From Comamonadaceae bacterium (GTDB taxonomy: Bacteria > Pseudomonadota > Gammaproteobacteria > Burkholderiales > Burkholderiaceae_C), in the NCBI GenBank assembly GCA_030528485.1, contig JAUMYU010000009.1, positions 1-49,275 of the forward strand: a DNA stretch of 49,275 nt. Reading direction: 5' to 3'. Below are positions 32,261-41,331 of the stretch, piece by piece. The translations under genes were made by a program, and so were the position numbers. The notes under the pieces are model-generated. The model was not told the origin of the DNA. It ran no database searches and worked only from the letters and a program-made list of their open reading frames with translations. Each line of letters opens with the position of its first letter. The first letter of the stretch is position 1.

Positions 32261-33295
32261 TTAGCGGCCGGCAATGGCCTGCTCGGCTTTTTCCACCAGC
32301 GTTTCGCCGATGTGTTTTTTCCACTTGGCGTACACCTCGCGTGTGGCGTTCACGAACTGCTGGCGCTCGGCATCGCTGAGGTGGTGTACTTGCACGCCCT
32401 TGGCTTGCAGGTCTTGCCACTGGCTTTGGTCGCTGCCCGTCATCCCTTTGCGGGCGATCTCCACCTGCTGCCTGGCGGCATCGACGGCAGCCTGGCGCAC
32501 GATGGCCTGGTCTTCGGCGCTCCAGGATTTCCAAACGTTTTCCGCCACGACGAAGATCAGCGGATCGGCCACATAGCCCCAGGCCGTCAAATGCTTTTGC
32601 CCCACGCTCTCCAGCTTGGCGGCGGCGAAGACGGAGATGGGGTTTTCCTGCCCATCCACCGCGCCCGAGGCCATCGCCGGCTGCGCATCGGCCCAGCTCA
32701 TTTGCACGGGGTTGGCGCCCAGGGCCGTCATGGTGTCCAGATACAGCGGCGAGCCAACCACGCGCAGCTTCAGCCCCTTCATGTCCTCAGGCGTGCGAAT
32801 GGGGTGCTTGGAGTTGGAGACTTCCCGGAAGCCGTTTTCCCCCCAGGCCAGCGGCACCACGCCGCGCTTGGAGAGCACACCAAACAAATCCTGCCCCACC
32901 TGGCCTTGGGTGAGGGCATCGATGGCCTTGTAATCGGGCATCAGAAAGGGCATGGAAAACAGGTTCAACTCCTTGACCTGGGGCGACCAGTTGATGGTCG
33001 AGCCCACCGCCAGATCGATCACGCCTTGGCGCAGCGCGGTGAATTCGCGCGTCTGGTCGCCGCCCACCAGCGATGCGCCAGGGTAGAGCTTGATGTTGAT
33101 GCGCCCCTGCGTGCGCTCGCGCACCAGGTCGGCCCAGATTTCGCCGCCCTTGCCCCAGGGGAAGGCGGTGCCCAGCACCAGCGACATTTTGTATTCGCTC
33201 TTGTAATTCTTCGTTTGCGCCAGCGCAGGCGATTGAGCGGCCAGGCCCAGGCCAACGGCTGCACAGAGGGCAAGAAGGGTTTTGTGAAGTTTCAT
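32261..33295 (-). CDS. TRAP transporter solute receptor, DctP family (orphan)
   Basis: 344 residues with a signal peptide (MKLHKTLLALCAAVGLGLAA, cut near AQSPALAQ). The DctP fold is visible: TAFPWGKGGEIWADLV, LYPGASLVGGDQTREFTAL, the carboxylate-binding Arg in GLKLRVVGSPLYLDTMTALG, NPVQMSWADAQPAMASGAVDG and WSAEDQAIVRQAA. It binds an organic acid in the periplasm for a TRAP permease. No dctQ or dctM gene lies beside it, so it must serve a permease encoded elsewhere or be a leftover. Confidence 0.92.
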   Translation of the reverse strand: MKLHKTLLALCAAVGLGLAAQSPALAQTKNYKSEYKMSLVLGTAFPWGKGGEIWADLVRERTQGRINIKLYPGASLVGGDQTREFTALRQGVIDLAVGSTINWSPQVKELNLFSMPFLMPDYKAIDALTQGQVGQDLFGVLSKRGVVPLAWGENGFREVSNSKHPIRTPEDMKGLKLRVVGSPLYLDTMTALGANPVQMSWADAQPAMASGAVDGQENPISVFAAAKLESVGQKHLTAWGYVADPLIFVVAENVWKSWSAEDQAIVRQAAVDAARQQVEIARKGMTGSDQSQWQDLQAKGVQVHHLSDAERQQFVNATREVYAKWKKHIGETLVEKAEQAIAGR

Positions 33296-33411
33296 GGCGG
33301 GTGTTCCTCATGGAGTTGAAAAAACCAAGCCTGGCCGTCGTGTGCCGGGCAACGGCGAATATTAGAGCGTCTTGCCGCCTGAAAACCCCAGTTGGGGCGT
33401 GTTCTTGCGCG

Positions 33412-34329
33412 CTATGCGCCTCGGGCGCGGCTGAACAGCCCAATCCCCGCAATCACCAGCGCCGTGCCCACCGCCAGCCAGGGCGTGAAAGGCTCTTGCA
33501 AGATCAGAATGCCCAGGGCGATGGTAGAGAGCGGGCCGACCATCCCTACCTGCGCGGCCAGCGCAGCGCCCAGGCGCTCAATCGCCAGCATCACCAACAG
33601 CACGGGCGCCGCCGTGCAAAGCGTGGCATTGAGCAGCGACAACCACAGTACTTCGGGCGCCACGATGGCCGCGCTCAAAGGCCGCAGCAGCAGAAACTGC
33701 CCGATGCAACACAGGCAGGCAAACGATGTGGCCCAACCCACCAGGCGCAGCGAGCCGATGCGCTGCACATACTCGCCGCTGAAAAACAGGTACAGGGCAT
33801 AGCTGCATGTGGACGCAAACACCAGCAAAGCGCCCCAGGCCGTGGCCGCAGTGGGCGCCACGCGCAATTCCAGTCCAAACACCAGCAAAGCTCCCGCATA
33901 ACTGACGCCGACGGCCACCATTTGCGCCCGGCTGATGCGCCGCCCGCGCAGCACCCAACCCAGCAGCATCACCAGCGTGGGGCAGAGGTAGAGGATGAGC
34001 CGCTCCAGGCTGGCGCTGATGTATTGCAGCCCCGCAAAATCGAGCATGCTGGCCAGGTAATAGCCCGAAATGCCCAGCCCCACGATGCCCCATTGATCCC
34101 TGGCCGACAGCGGCGGCTTGCCACAACCGGCCAGCCAGGCCATGAGCACAAACAACGGCAGCGCAAACAGCATGCGGTACATGATGAGCGTGACGGCATC
34201 CACCCCATGGCGGTAAGCCAGCTTGACGATGATGGCCTTGCCGCTGAAGGCGATGGCACCCAGCGCCGCCAAAGCCAGGCCGGAGAGGAGTCGGCGCGGG
34301 TGTTGGGGCTGGGGGAGGGCGGTCGTCAT
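33412..34329 (-). CDS. EamA/DMT-family transporter
   Basis: 305 residues with ten hydrophobic segments arranged as two EamA repeats. Examples are LLSGLALAALGAIAFSGKAI (first helix), LVMLLGWVLRG and LILQEPFTPWLAVGTALVI (final EamA block, with the conserved Gln-Glu-Pro). Such proteins export metabolites or amino acids. No substrate can be assigned. It precedes the TRAP receptor gene on the same strand by 116 nt. Confidence 0.88.
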   Translation of the reverse strand: MTTALPQPQHPRRLLSGLALAALGAIAFSGKAIIVKLAYRHGVDAVTLIMYRMLFALPLFVLMAWLAGCGKPPLSARDQWGIVGLGISGYYLASMLDFAGLQYISASLERLILYLCPTLVMLLGWVLRGRRISRAQMVAVGVSYAGALLVFGLELRVAPTAATAWGALLVFASTCSYALYLFFSGEYVQRIGSLRLVGWATSFACLCCIGQFLLLRPLSAAIVAPEVLWLSLLNATLCTAAPVLLVMLAIERLGAALAAQVGMVGPLSTIALGILILQEPFTPWLAVGTALVIAGIGLFSRARGA

Positions 34330-34449
34330 GGCGCGCTTTGCGGTGCGGAAAACCTGTTGCGATGAAGCAGGGCCACTTCGTATCTATTTCTCATCATGTC
34401 CGGGGTTGCATTGGCGGGACAGGTGGCGAACGAGCAGGCCGACAGGCAA

Positions 34450-34483
34450 AGAAAAAGCCAAGTGAAATCAATCACTTGGCTTT
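34450..34483 (-). terminator. Rho-independent terminator of tRNA-Ser
   Basis: A perfect 12-bp stem AAAGCCAAGTGA/TCACTTGGCTTT with a 6-nt loop is followed on the minus strand by TTCTTT. It sits 7 nt past the tRNA 3' end. Confidence 0.85.
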
Positions 34484-34489
34484 CTAACC

Positions 34490-34580
34490 TGGCGGAGAGA
34501 GCGGGATTCGAACCCGCGGTAGGCTATTAACCTACACACGCTTTCCAGGCGTGCGACTTAAACCACTCATCCATCTCTCC
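34490..34580 (-). tRNA. tRNA-Ser(GGA)
   Basis: 91-nt class II tRNA with encoded CCA (34490-34492). Acceptor GGAGAGA pairs with TCTCTCC. The anticodon loop CTGGAAA gives GGA (reads UCC/UCU). A long variable arm (TAGGTTAATAGCCTA) and T-loop GGTTCGAATCC are present. Confidence 0.97.
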
Positions 34581-34635
34581 GGAAACCGCGCATTGTACCT
34601 GTAATTTCAGCACTTGCGCGGCAATTGGGTGCGGT

Positions 34636-35181
34636 TTAGTTCAGGCGGGCGATTTCGCCGTTGCGCACTTGCACGCGGTCGTTGATGCGCAGGCCGCCGG
34701 TGTCGGTTACGTCATAGACGCGGTATTGACCGTTGTCCACGCGGATGGTGATGCGGTAGCCGTAGATTTGGCCGTTTTGCCCATCCATGCGTTGCTCAAT
34801 GGTGTTGCCGGCCATGGCGCCGCCAACGGCGCCGGCGATGGTGGCAGCGGTGCGGCCGCGGCCGCCGCCGACCTGGTTGCCCAGTAGGCCGCCCACCACT
34901 GCACCCAGCACAACGCCTGCGCCGGTGCTGCCACGGTTGGCGTTTTGCAGCGCCTCAATGTTGGTGACGTAGCCGTACTCCAGCACGTTCACGGGCGCGC
35001 GGGTGGGGGCGGGTGCGCCGTAGCCGGGCTGTTGATAGCCCGGTTGCTGATAGACGGGTTGTTGGTAAGCGGGTTGTTGGTAGCCGCCTTGCTGGGGGTA
35101 GAGCGGGGTGCTTTGGCAACCGGCCAGGGCCAGGGCGGCGGCGCAGGCGCTGGTGAGCAAGGTGGTGCGGATGCTGGACAT
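34636..35181 (-). CDS. Glycine-zipper 2TM-domain lipoprotein (SlyB/17-kDa antigen-like)
   Basis: 181 residues from the ATG at 35181, with GGAGAAG just upstream. A lipoprotein signal (LLTSACAAALALAGC) is followed by a Tyr-Gln-Pro tract with four tandem YQQP-x pentads. The glycine-zipper region at about 95-135 (GAGVVLGAVVGGLLGNQVGG, TIAGAVGGAMAGNTIE) is the 2TM_2 motif of SlyB-like outer-membrane lipoproteins. The C-terminal YRITIRVDNGQYRVYDV block ends the family domain. It is thought to support envelope integrity. The 160-nt spacer to dut holds nothing recognisable. Confidence 0.9.
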   Translation of the reverse strand: MSSIRTTLLTSACAAALALAGCQSTPLYPQQGGYQQPAYQQPVYQQPGYQQPGYGAPAPTRAPVNVLEYGYVTNIEALQNANRGSTGAGVVLGAVVGGLLGNQVGGGRGRTAATIAGAVGGAMAGNTIEQRMDGQNGQIYGYRITIRVDNGQYRVYDVTDTGGLRINDRVQVRNGEIARLN

Positions 35182-35359
35182 GGGCTTCTCCTTCATCAAG
35201 AACAGGAATCACGAAACGGGCGCCATCCTAGCGCCTGGGGGTTTGCGGGGGGATGGGGCTTGTGTAAAAGCTCGTAAATAAAGGGCGCGCGAATGTATGG
35301 GACGGTTGCGGGGGGACGGTGCGGCTTTGAGCGCGCCTTAACCAGGCTTTAGCCACGCT

Positions 35360-35809
35360 CTAGTCGGTGCCGGTGGAGCCGTAGCCGCCGCTGCCGCGGC
35401 TGGATTGGTCGAAGTTTTCGACGATGTTCCACTGCGCTTGCACGACGGGGACGATGATGAGCTGGGCGATGCGGTCCAGCGGGGCGATGGTGACGGGTTG
35501 GCTGCCACGGTTCCAGGCGCTGACCATCAGCTCGCCCTGGTAGTCGCTGTCGATAAGGCCGACGAGGTTGCCCAGTACCAGGCCGTGTTTGTGGCCCAGG
35601 CCGGAGCGCGGCAGGATGAGGGCGGCGTAGCCGGCATCGCGCAGGTGGATGGCCAGGCCGGTGGGGATGAGGGTGGCGTTGGGGCCGGGCTCCAGCGTCA
35701 GGGGCGCGGGCAGGCAGGCGCGCAAATCCAGTCCGGCGCTGCCGGGGGTGGCGTAGGTGGGCATTTGTGCGCGCAGGCGTTCGTCGAGGATTTTGACGTC
35801 GAGGTGCAT
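35360..35809 (-). CDS. dut: Deoxyuridine 5'-triphosphate nucleotidohydrolase
   Basis: 149 residues, the full length of trimeric dUTPases (E. coli 151). It hydrolyses dUTP to dUMP, preventing uracil incorporation. The five motifs are visible: [10 protein letters not shown] (I), [10 protein letters not shown] (II), [11 protein letters not shown] (III, catalytic Asp), [10 protein letters not shown] (IV) and the C-terminal [10 protein letters not shown] (V, nucleotide-closing arm). Repeat copies 10 and 11 lie between it and the convergent end of the hydrolase gene upstream. Confidence 0.96.
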   Translation of the reverse strand: MHLDVKILDERLRAQMPTYATPGSAGLDLRACLPAPLTLEPGPNATLIPTGLAIHLRDAGYAALILPRSGLGHKHGLVLGNLVGLIDSDYQGELMVSAWNRGSQPVTIAPLDRIAQLIIVPVVQAQWNIVENFDQSSRGSGGYGSTGTD

Positions 35810-35827
35810 CGGGAGGGCCGGATTGAT

Positions 35828-35902
35828 TTCCAGATCAATGGTGATGGCGGGTTGTGGTGTATCAAGCCATGCCGGGGTTGTTTTTTTGCCTTTTGATTTG
35901 TT
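35828..35902. repeat. AT-rich palindromic intergenic repeat, copy 10
   Basis: Begins TTTCCAGATCAATGG (as copy 4), ends TTTTTTTGCCTTTTGATTTG, centre AAGCCATGCCGGGG. It forms a tandem pair with copy 11. The junction makes a hairpin: TTTGCCTTTTGATTT against AAATCAATAGGCAAA. Confidence 0.55.
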
Positions 35903-35904
35903 TT

Positions 35905-35983
35905 ATTGTAAATCAATAGGCAAAAAATAATCATTTTATGGCTTGATAGGTGAAGGGCTGATTTTACTTTGATTTGGAATCAG
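35905..35983 (+). repeat. AT-rich palindromic intergenic repeat, copy 11
   Basis: Left arm TTGTAAATCAATAGGCAAAA, right arm GATTTTACTTTGATTTGGAA, core TTATGGCTTGATAGGTGAA. Its right end reaches the last codon of the alpha/beta hydrolase gene. Confidence 0.6.
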
Positions 35984-36993
35984 ATCTGGGGCTGAAAGAG
36001 AAACTCCTCCACCGCCCGGATTTGCCCGTCCTGCACCAGAGTGGGGGCGTGGCCGACGCCGGGGAATTCGATCAACCGGGCTTTGGGGCCGCGCTCGGTC
36101 ATGGCCTGGGCGGTGGCGGGGCTGAGCAGGTCGGAGTCTTGCCCGCGCAGCAGCAAGGTGGGGGCGGTGATGGCGTCGTAGAGGTTCCACATCAGCTCTT
36201 GCGCAGCCGGGGTGGGGGCGGTGGCGGTTTGGAAGATATGGGCGATGGCCGGGTCGTAATGCAGGGTCAGGCGGCCGTTGTCCAGCGCGCGAAATTGCGG
36301 GCGCGAGAGGGCCAGCCACTGCGCATCGGTGTGGGGGCCGAAGGCGGCGGCGATTTGGCGCAGATAGGCCGCGCCTTCTTGCTCGCCGGCAAATTCCAGT
36401 GGCTTGCCCAGGTATTGGCCGATGCGCTCGATGGCGCTCCACTCCAGGGCGGGGCCAACGTCGTTGAGCACCAGGCGACTGATGGGGATGGGCAGGCCGG
36501 GCAGGGTGACAAAGCCCATGCCGATCAGCCCGCCCATGCTGGTGCCGATCCAGTCCAGCCGGGTGATGGGCTGGCCTGCGGCGGCGGCTTCCTGCACCAA
36601 ATGGCCCAGCAGGGCGAGCATGTCGTTGACGTACTGTGGCACCTGGTACTGGGCGGGATCGGCCAGCCAGTCGCTTTGGCCGCGCCCGGCGACGTCGGGG
36701 CAGACCACGCGCGCGCGCCGCGCCAGCCGCGCAGCCAGGGCGTCGAAGTCGCGGCCGTTGCGGGTGAGGCCGTGCACGCAGACGATGAGGTGGCCCAGAT
36801 CGGGCGCGTCGGGGGCGTTGTTTGGTGTGTTGCTTGGCGCGCTCTCTGGAGCCTGGGCGGCGGCCCAATTCGTCCAATCCCAATAGGCCATGCGGTGGGT
36901 TTGGGCATGGCCGATGCCGTTGGGGTTGTTTTTGCTGGCGCCGGGGCAGTGGACGTAGCGCAGGCGGGGCAGGGCGGGGGAGGTGGCTGTCAT
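35980..36993 (-). CDS. Alpha/beta-fold hydrolase
   Basis: 337 residues from the ATG at 36993; an ATG at 37005 adds four residues. The fold is clear: LIVCVHGLTRNGRDFD (oxyanion hole), CPDVAGRGQSDWL, the nucleophile elbow WIGTSMGGLIG (Ser in G-x-S-x-G), the acid in LLRGQDSDLL, and the catalytic His in FPGVGHAPTL. A cap domain lies between about residues 170 and 265. Esterase, lactonase or polyhydroxybutyrate-related roles are possible. It is divergent from the 3-hydroxybutyrate dehydrogenase gene (213 nt apart), which makes a link to hydroxyalkanoate use attractive but unproven. Confidence 0.88.
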   Translation of the reverse strand: MTATSPALPRLRYVHCPGASKNNPNGIGHAQTHRMAYWDWTNWAAAQAPESAPSNTPNNAPDAPDLGHLIVCVHGLTRNGRDFDALAARLARRARVVCPDVAGRGQSDWLADPAQYQVPQYVNDMLALLGHLVQEAAAAGQPITRLDWIGTSMGGLIGMGFVTLPGLPIPISRLVLNDVGPALEWSAIERIGQYLGKPLEFAGEQEGAAYLRQIAAAFGPHTDAQWLALSRPQFRALDNGRLTLHYDPAIAHIFQTATAPTPAAQELMWNLYDAITAPTLLLRGQDSDLLSPATAQAMTERGPKARLIEFPGVGHAPTLVQDGQIRAVEEFLFQPQI

Positions 36994-37205
36994 GGCGTTT
37001 CTCACGGGCGAGGGGTGGGCGTGGTGCGCGCTGTTGCCGGGGGCTTGGGCAGTCTTGGCGGCCTGGCGCGGCGCTTTCGGGGCAGGGCAAAGCTGCGAAA
37101 ATGCGGCCCGCCAATTTACCGCATACGCTGGCGGGCGCGGCGCACTTTGGCCGCGCAGGCGCCTGGCGGTGCATCCCCATTTTCTGACTCACGGAGGCCA
37201 CTTTC

Positions 37206-37991
37206 ATGAATCTCAAGGGCAAAACAGCGCTGGTCACAGGCTCTACCAGCGGCATCGGGCTGGGCATTGCCAAGGTGCTGGCTGCGCGCGGCGCGAACAT
37301 CGTCGTCAACGGCTTTGGCGATGCGGCTGGGCCGCAGCAGGAGATTGAGCGCGCAGGCGCGGCCCACGGCATCCGCACGGCCTACCACGGCGCGGATCTG
37401 AGCCAGCCAGCACAGATCGAGGAGCTGATGGCATTCGCCCAGCGCGAGTTTGGTCAGGTGGATGTGCTGGTCAACAACGCCGGCATCCAGCACACGGCCA
37501 CGATCGAGGATTTCCCGCCCGAACGCTGGGACGCCATCATCGCCATCAACCTCAGCAGCGTGTTTCACACCACGCGCCTGGCGCTGCCGGCGATGCGCAA
37601 GGCCAACTGGGGGCGCATCATCAACATCGCCTCGGTGCACGGGTTGGTGGCCTCGGCGGAAAAATCCGCCTACGTGGCGGCCAAGCACGGCGTGGTCGGC
37701 CTGACCAAGGTGGCGGCGCTGGAGACGGCGACCACGGGCGTGACGGTCAACGCCATTTGCCCGGGCTGGGTGCTCACGCCGCTGGTGCAAAAGCAGATTG
37801 ACGCGCTGGCGGCCAAAAACGGCATCAGCAACGACGAAGCCACGCGCCAGTTGCTGGGCGCCAAGGAGCCGTCGCAGCGATTTACCACGCCCGAGGAGCT
37901 GGGCGAGCTGGCGGCGTTTTTCTGCTCGCCCGCAGGCGACAACATCCGTGGCGTGGCCTGGAACATGGATGGTGGCTGGGTGGCGCAGTAA
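37206..37991 (+). CDS. bdhA: 3-hydroxybutyrate dehydrogenase (short-chain dehydrogenase/reductase)
   Basis: 261 residues, standard for the family. It oxidises D-3-hydroxybutyrate to acetoacetate with NAD+, a step in polyhydroxybutyrate breakdown. The Rossmann motif is TGSTSGIGLGIA, with NNAG in VLVNNAGIQHTATIEDF, and the catalytic Ser-Tyr-Lys set in INIASVHGLVASAEKSAYVAAKHG. Family-specific blocks are ICPGWVLTPLVQKQI and the FFCSPAGDNIRGVAW end with DGGW. It carries a good AGGCCAC-preceded ATG at 37206. It is followed by repeat copy 12. Confidence 0.92.
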   Translation: MNLKGKTALVTGSTSGIGLGIAKVLAARGANIVVNGFGDAAGPQQEIERAGAAHGIRTAYHGADLSQPAQIEELMAFAQREFGQVDVLVNNAGIQHTATIEDFPPERWDAIIAINLSSVFHTTRLALPAMRKANWGRIINIASVHGLVASAEKSAYVAAKHGVVGLTKVAALETATTGVTVNAICPGWVLTPLVQKQIDALAAKNGISNDEATRQLLGAKEPSQRFTTPEELGELAAFFCSPAGDNIRGVAWNMDGGWVAQ

Positions 37992-38056
37992 GCGCCTGTG
38001 CAAACTCCCGGCAAGCCTGCGGGGCGGTGATCGCCGCGCAGGCGTCGTTTCTTTTT

Positions 38057-38134
38057 AATACAATTCAAGGGAAATTTGATTCATTGCCCATGTTGCCTAA
38101 ATAATGCGATTTTATTTCTTTTTGATTTGTAAAA
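38057..38134 (-). repeat. AT-rich palindromic intergenic repeat, copy 12
   Basis: Left arm ACAATTCAAGGGAAATTTGA, right arm TTTTATTTCTTTTTGATTTG. Minus-strand core TTTAGGCAACATGGGCAAT. It lies between the dehydrogenase gene and upp. Confidence 0.65.
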
Positions 38135-38159
38135 TTAACCCGTTCCAGCCCCTTCAGCC

Positions 38160-38801
<642 letters not shown>

Positions 38802-38861
38802 GCGCCCAAGCGGCCCTCAAGCAGCCCCTTGCTCCCCCAGGAAAAATCAAGGAAAACCACC

Positions 38862-39368
38862 ATGCCCCAGCCCGTCAACCAGAGCGCGCCGCAGCCAACG
38901 CCCGTGCAAGCCCAGCCGTGCCCATTGTGTGCAGGCGCGGGCGGGCGCGTGGTTTTTCAAGATGCGCATGTGCGCGTGGTGCATGTGGACGAAGATCCCG
39001 CCCTGCCCGCGTTTTACCGCGTGATTTGGCAGCGCCACGTGCGCGAATGGAGCGATCTGGATGAGCGCGCGCAAATCCATTGCATGCGCATCCTCACCGC
39101 GCTCGAGCGCGCCATGCGCGCCACCATCGCGCCCGACAAGATCAACCTCGCCAGCCTGGGCAACATGGTGCCGCACCTGCACTGGCACGTGATCGCCCGC
39201 TACACCTGGGATGCTTATTACCCCGCCCCCATTTGGGCCGCGCCGCACACCCGGGCCGAGGATGCGCCCGCCGCGCGCCTGCAACGCCTGCAATGGCTGA
39301 AAGGCCAACGCCCCCAGCTTGAAGAACGCATGCGCAGCACTTGCGCCGAGGTGTCCGGATTGGGGTGA
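38862..39368 (+). CDS. HIT-family nucleotide hydrolase/transferase
   Basis: 168 residues from the ATG at 38862, preceded by AAGGAAAACC. CPLC-x-GAGG at the N-terminus resembles the zinc-binding pair of some HIT proteins. The histidine triad is in MVPHLHWHVIARY (H-x-H-x-H), with KINLASLGN before it. HIT enzymes cleave adenosine-linked phosphoramidates or dinucleotides. In many Burkholderiales this gene precedes a DUF971 gene and ubiE; here a helicase gene sits in between and ubiE is absent. Confidence 0.9.
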   Translation: MPQPVNQSAPQPTPVQAQPCPLCAGAGGRVVFQDAHVRVVHVDEDPALPAFYRVIWQRHVREWSDLDERAQIHCMRILTALERAMRATIAPDKINLASLGNMVPHLHWHVIARYTWDAYYPAPIWAAPHTRAEDAPAARLQRLQWLKGQRPQLEERMRSTCAEVSGLG

Positions 39369-39379
39369 GGGCAGGCCCC

Positions 39380-39456
39380 AGGGGTGGTTGAGACTCAGTA
39401 TTGCGGCGGTGTTTTCCTCGAAAAACCGCTTCGCAAACCAAATCTCGACAACCCCT
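39380..39456. repeat. 77-bp nested imperfect palindrome between HIT and helicase genes
   Basis: The outer arms AGGGGTGGTTGAGACT (39380-39395) and AATCTCGACAACCCCT (39441-39456) match at 13 of 16 positions when inverted. Inside them, TTGCGGCGGTGTTTTC faces GAAAAACCGCTTCGCAA around a CTC loop. The whole element could fold into one long cruciform. Its right end covers the helicase stop codon. It is GC-rich and unrelated to the AT-rich repeat family; no T-run marks it as a terminator. Confidence 0.6.
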
Positions 39457-40759
39457 AATCGGCATCCCCTGGCTTGGGGGCAGGCTCCATGCAGGGCTTG
39501 CCGATGCCGATGACGTAAAGCTTGTTGCGTGCGCGCGTTGCGGCGATGTAGAGCTGGCGCTGTTTTTCTTCGATCTCCAGCTCCGAGGAAGGCGGCTCGC
39601 CCGAATCGACGATGACGACGACCTCGAACTCCAGCCCCGCGCAGGCTTGCAGGCTCATGATTTTGACGGTGTCCGAATACGGGTCGTAATCGCCCGCGCC
39701 CCGGCGCAATTGGCGCGGCACGCGCTGGTAGCGCAGGGCGCCATCGCACACGTCCATTTGAAAGCGGTTGTCGCACAGCACGGCCATCTTGCGCCAGGGG
39801 ACGCCTTCGAGGCTATGCGCTTGCTGCAACAGCTCCACCGCCTTGCGGCCCTGCTCGCGCAAGTTGCTCATGGGGAAGAACAGTACCGCCGGGCCAGCCC
39901 GGCCGCTGCTTTGCGGTTGCAGGCGCGGGATGCCGTTGGCGTCCGCTTCAATCGGCTCAACCAAGGTGCCCGCCATGCGCATGATGGCGTTGAAAGCAGG
40001 CTCCGTATTGCGCCGGTTCACCGTCAGATGCTGGATGTTGTCCGTCCGGATGCCATGCTGGTCGAAGCGGATGCGCTCGGTGCGTTTGCGCTTGAGCAGG
40101 CTTTGCGCATCGTCGTAATACAGCACCAGATGGTTGTCCGGGCTGGCGGGCAATTGGGCCAGCATGCTCAGCCAGGGAGCTTCGAAATCGTGCGCTTCAT
40201 CTACCAGAACGGCTGCGTACTGCCCGGCGGGAATCGCGCCGGTGGAGAGCGCATGGATTACACGCTGCACCAAATCCTTGATCTGGGCCGAAGGCGGCAT
40301 TTCCTTGGGCGGCGGCGGCAGGTGAAAGGCCATCAATTGCTCGCGGCACCAGCGGTGAAAATGCCGGGCAATGACGTGGCGCGCCAGCCCGCGGCGCGCA
40401 AACTGGCTTTGCAGCCAGACGGCCAGTGGCTCGTTGTAGCAAAGCACGAGGATGGGGGCAGCGCCCTCCGCCGTGCGTTTGGCCACCAGGCGTTGCACAT
40501 GGTGCAGCAGCCTCACGGTCTTGCCCGCACCGGAAACGCCGTGGACGATGTGGTGCCCCGTGTAAGCGTTGGCCGTTTGCGATGCCGTCTGCGAGGCGAT
40601 GGCATCGAGCTCGCTGCGAAACTGCTGTTCTGTCTCCATCGCAGGGGGCGCCTTGTCCTTTTTTGGCGTGCGCGGCCCGCGGCGGGAAATCTTCGCCACC
40701 GCGCGACCGAAAACCGAATCCGGACCAAAAATACTCTCGGTGTCTGGAGCCAATGCCAT
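39455..40759 (-). CDS. Short superfamily I (UvrD-like) helicase/ATPase without NERD domain
   Basis: 434 residues. Helicase motifs run in order: I GVSGAGKT (74-81), II VLVDEAHDF (184-192), III YYDDAQSLL, IV VNRRNTEPAF, V KIMSLQACAGLEFEVVVIV and VI LYIAATRARNKLYVIG. Relatives are usually 600-700 residues with an N-terminal NERD nuclease-like domain; here about 60 residues of unrelated basic sequence precede motif I, and the 1B/2B insertions look small. An ATG at 40639 is an alternative start. It may act in DNA repair or defence. It interrupts the usual HIT-DUF971 neighbourhood, which suggests insertion. Confidence 0.85.
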   Translation of the reverse strand: MALAPDTESIFGPDSVFGRAVAKISRRGPRTPKKDKAPPAMETEQQFRSELDAIASQTASQTANAYTGHHIVHGVSGAGKTVRLLHHVQRLVAKRTAEGAAPILVLCYNEPLAVWLQSQFARRGLARHVIARHFHRWCREQLMAFHLPPPPKEMPPSAQIKDLVQRVIHALSTGAIPAGQYAAVLVDEAHDFEAPWLSMLAQLPASPDNHLVLYYDDAQSLLKRKRTERIRFDQHGIRTDNIQHLTVNRRNTEPAFNAIMRMAGTLVEPIEADANGIPRLQPQSSGRAGPAVLFFPMSNLREQGRKAVELLQQAHSLEGVPWRKMAVLCDNRFQMDVCDGALRYQRVPRQLRRGAGDYDPYSDTVKIMSLQACAGLEFEVVVIVDSGEPPSSELEIEEKQRQLYIAATRARNKLYVIGIGKPCMEPAPKPGDAD

Positions 40760-40805
40760 ACACGATGCCTACGGCCAAAATGTCACAAAACTGTGTCAAA
40801 AATCT

Positions 40806-40823
40806 GCAAATCTCCTGATTTGC
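40806..40823. promoter_or_regulatory. Operator-like dyad upstream of the helicase gene
   Basis: GCAAAT-N6-ATTTGC, a perfect 6-bp dyad, lies 47 nt before the helicase start in the divergent AT-richer region (40760-41004). The binding protein is unknown. Confidence 0.3.
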
Positions 40824-41004
40824 AACATATCGTGGGCATCATACTATGGCTATTCCATGCGTGAGATGGCTGCATTGCAGCGCACTCATCATGTCAATCT
40901 CACATGTGTAAATCGTGCAGCCTCTTGAAGTCCAGGCAAATGCCGCTACATTCATGCGCCATGCGGGGGAGCTTTTTCGCCGCCATGATGGAAAGGGTTG
41001 TCGT

Positions 41005-41331
41005 TTGAACAATGTGATCGCGATGGTGGCCAGCGCCTTGCTGCTGGCTTTGGGCTTGATGGCCGGGGCGGCCTTGTTTTTTGTTTTCCTGTTTGCGGTG
41101 GCCGGGTTTTGGCTGGCGTTTCAGGTGCGGCGGGCTTGGGCGCGCCTGACGGGCAAACCCGTGGGGGCGTGGACGGCGGGGCGCTTTGATCCGCGCAGCG
41201 GCTTTCAATACGGTTACCAATCGATGAACCGTTACGCCCGCGCCCGTGCGCAGCAGCAGCGTATCCAGGCTGATGTGACCGATGTGGAGCCGCGTGCGCC
41301 GCAAAGCGGGGCATCCGACGCGAAGGAGTGA
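41005..41331 (+). CDS. Small hypothetical membrane protein
   Basis: 108 residues from a TTG at 41005 with GAAAGGG 8 nt upstream; a GTG at 40915 or ATG at 40954 would give longer forms with a charged leader. One or two helices span about residues 3-38 (MVASALLLALGLMAGAALFF, then VFLFAVAGFWLAFQV). A polar tail follows (TGKPVGAWTAGRFDPRSG, YGYQSMNRYARARAQQQ). I do not recognise a family. It precedes the DUF971 gene by 71 nt on the same strand and may share its operon. Confidence 0.65.
   Translation: MNNVIAMVASALLLALGLMAGAALFFVFLFAVAGFWLAFQVRRAWARLTGKPVGAWTAGRFDPRSGFQYGYQSMNRYARARAQQQRIQADVTDVEPRAPQSGASDAKE

Noticed and set aside
35028..35090. Tandem DNA repeat in the glycine-zipper lipoprotein gene
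   Set aside because: It simply encodes four YQQP-x pentads in a linker; there are too few copies to call it a separate repeat locus.
39380..39456. Integron attC-like site
   Set aside because: The core RYYYAAC/GTTRRRY sequences and the spacing expected of attC are absent, and there is no integrase or cassette array.
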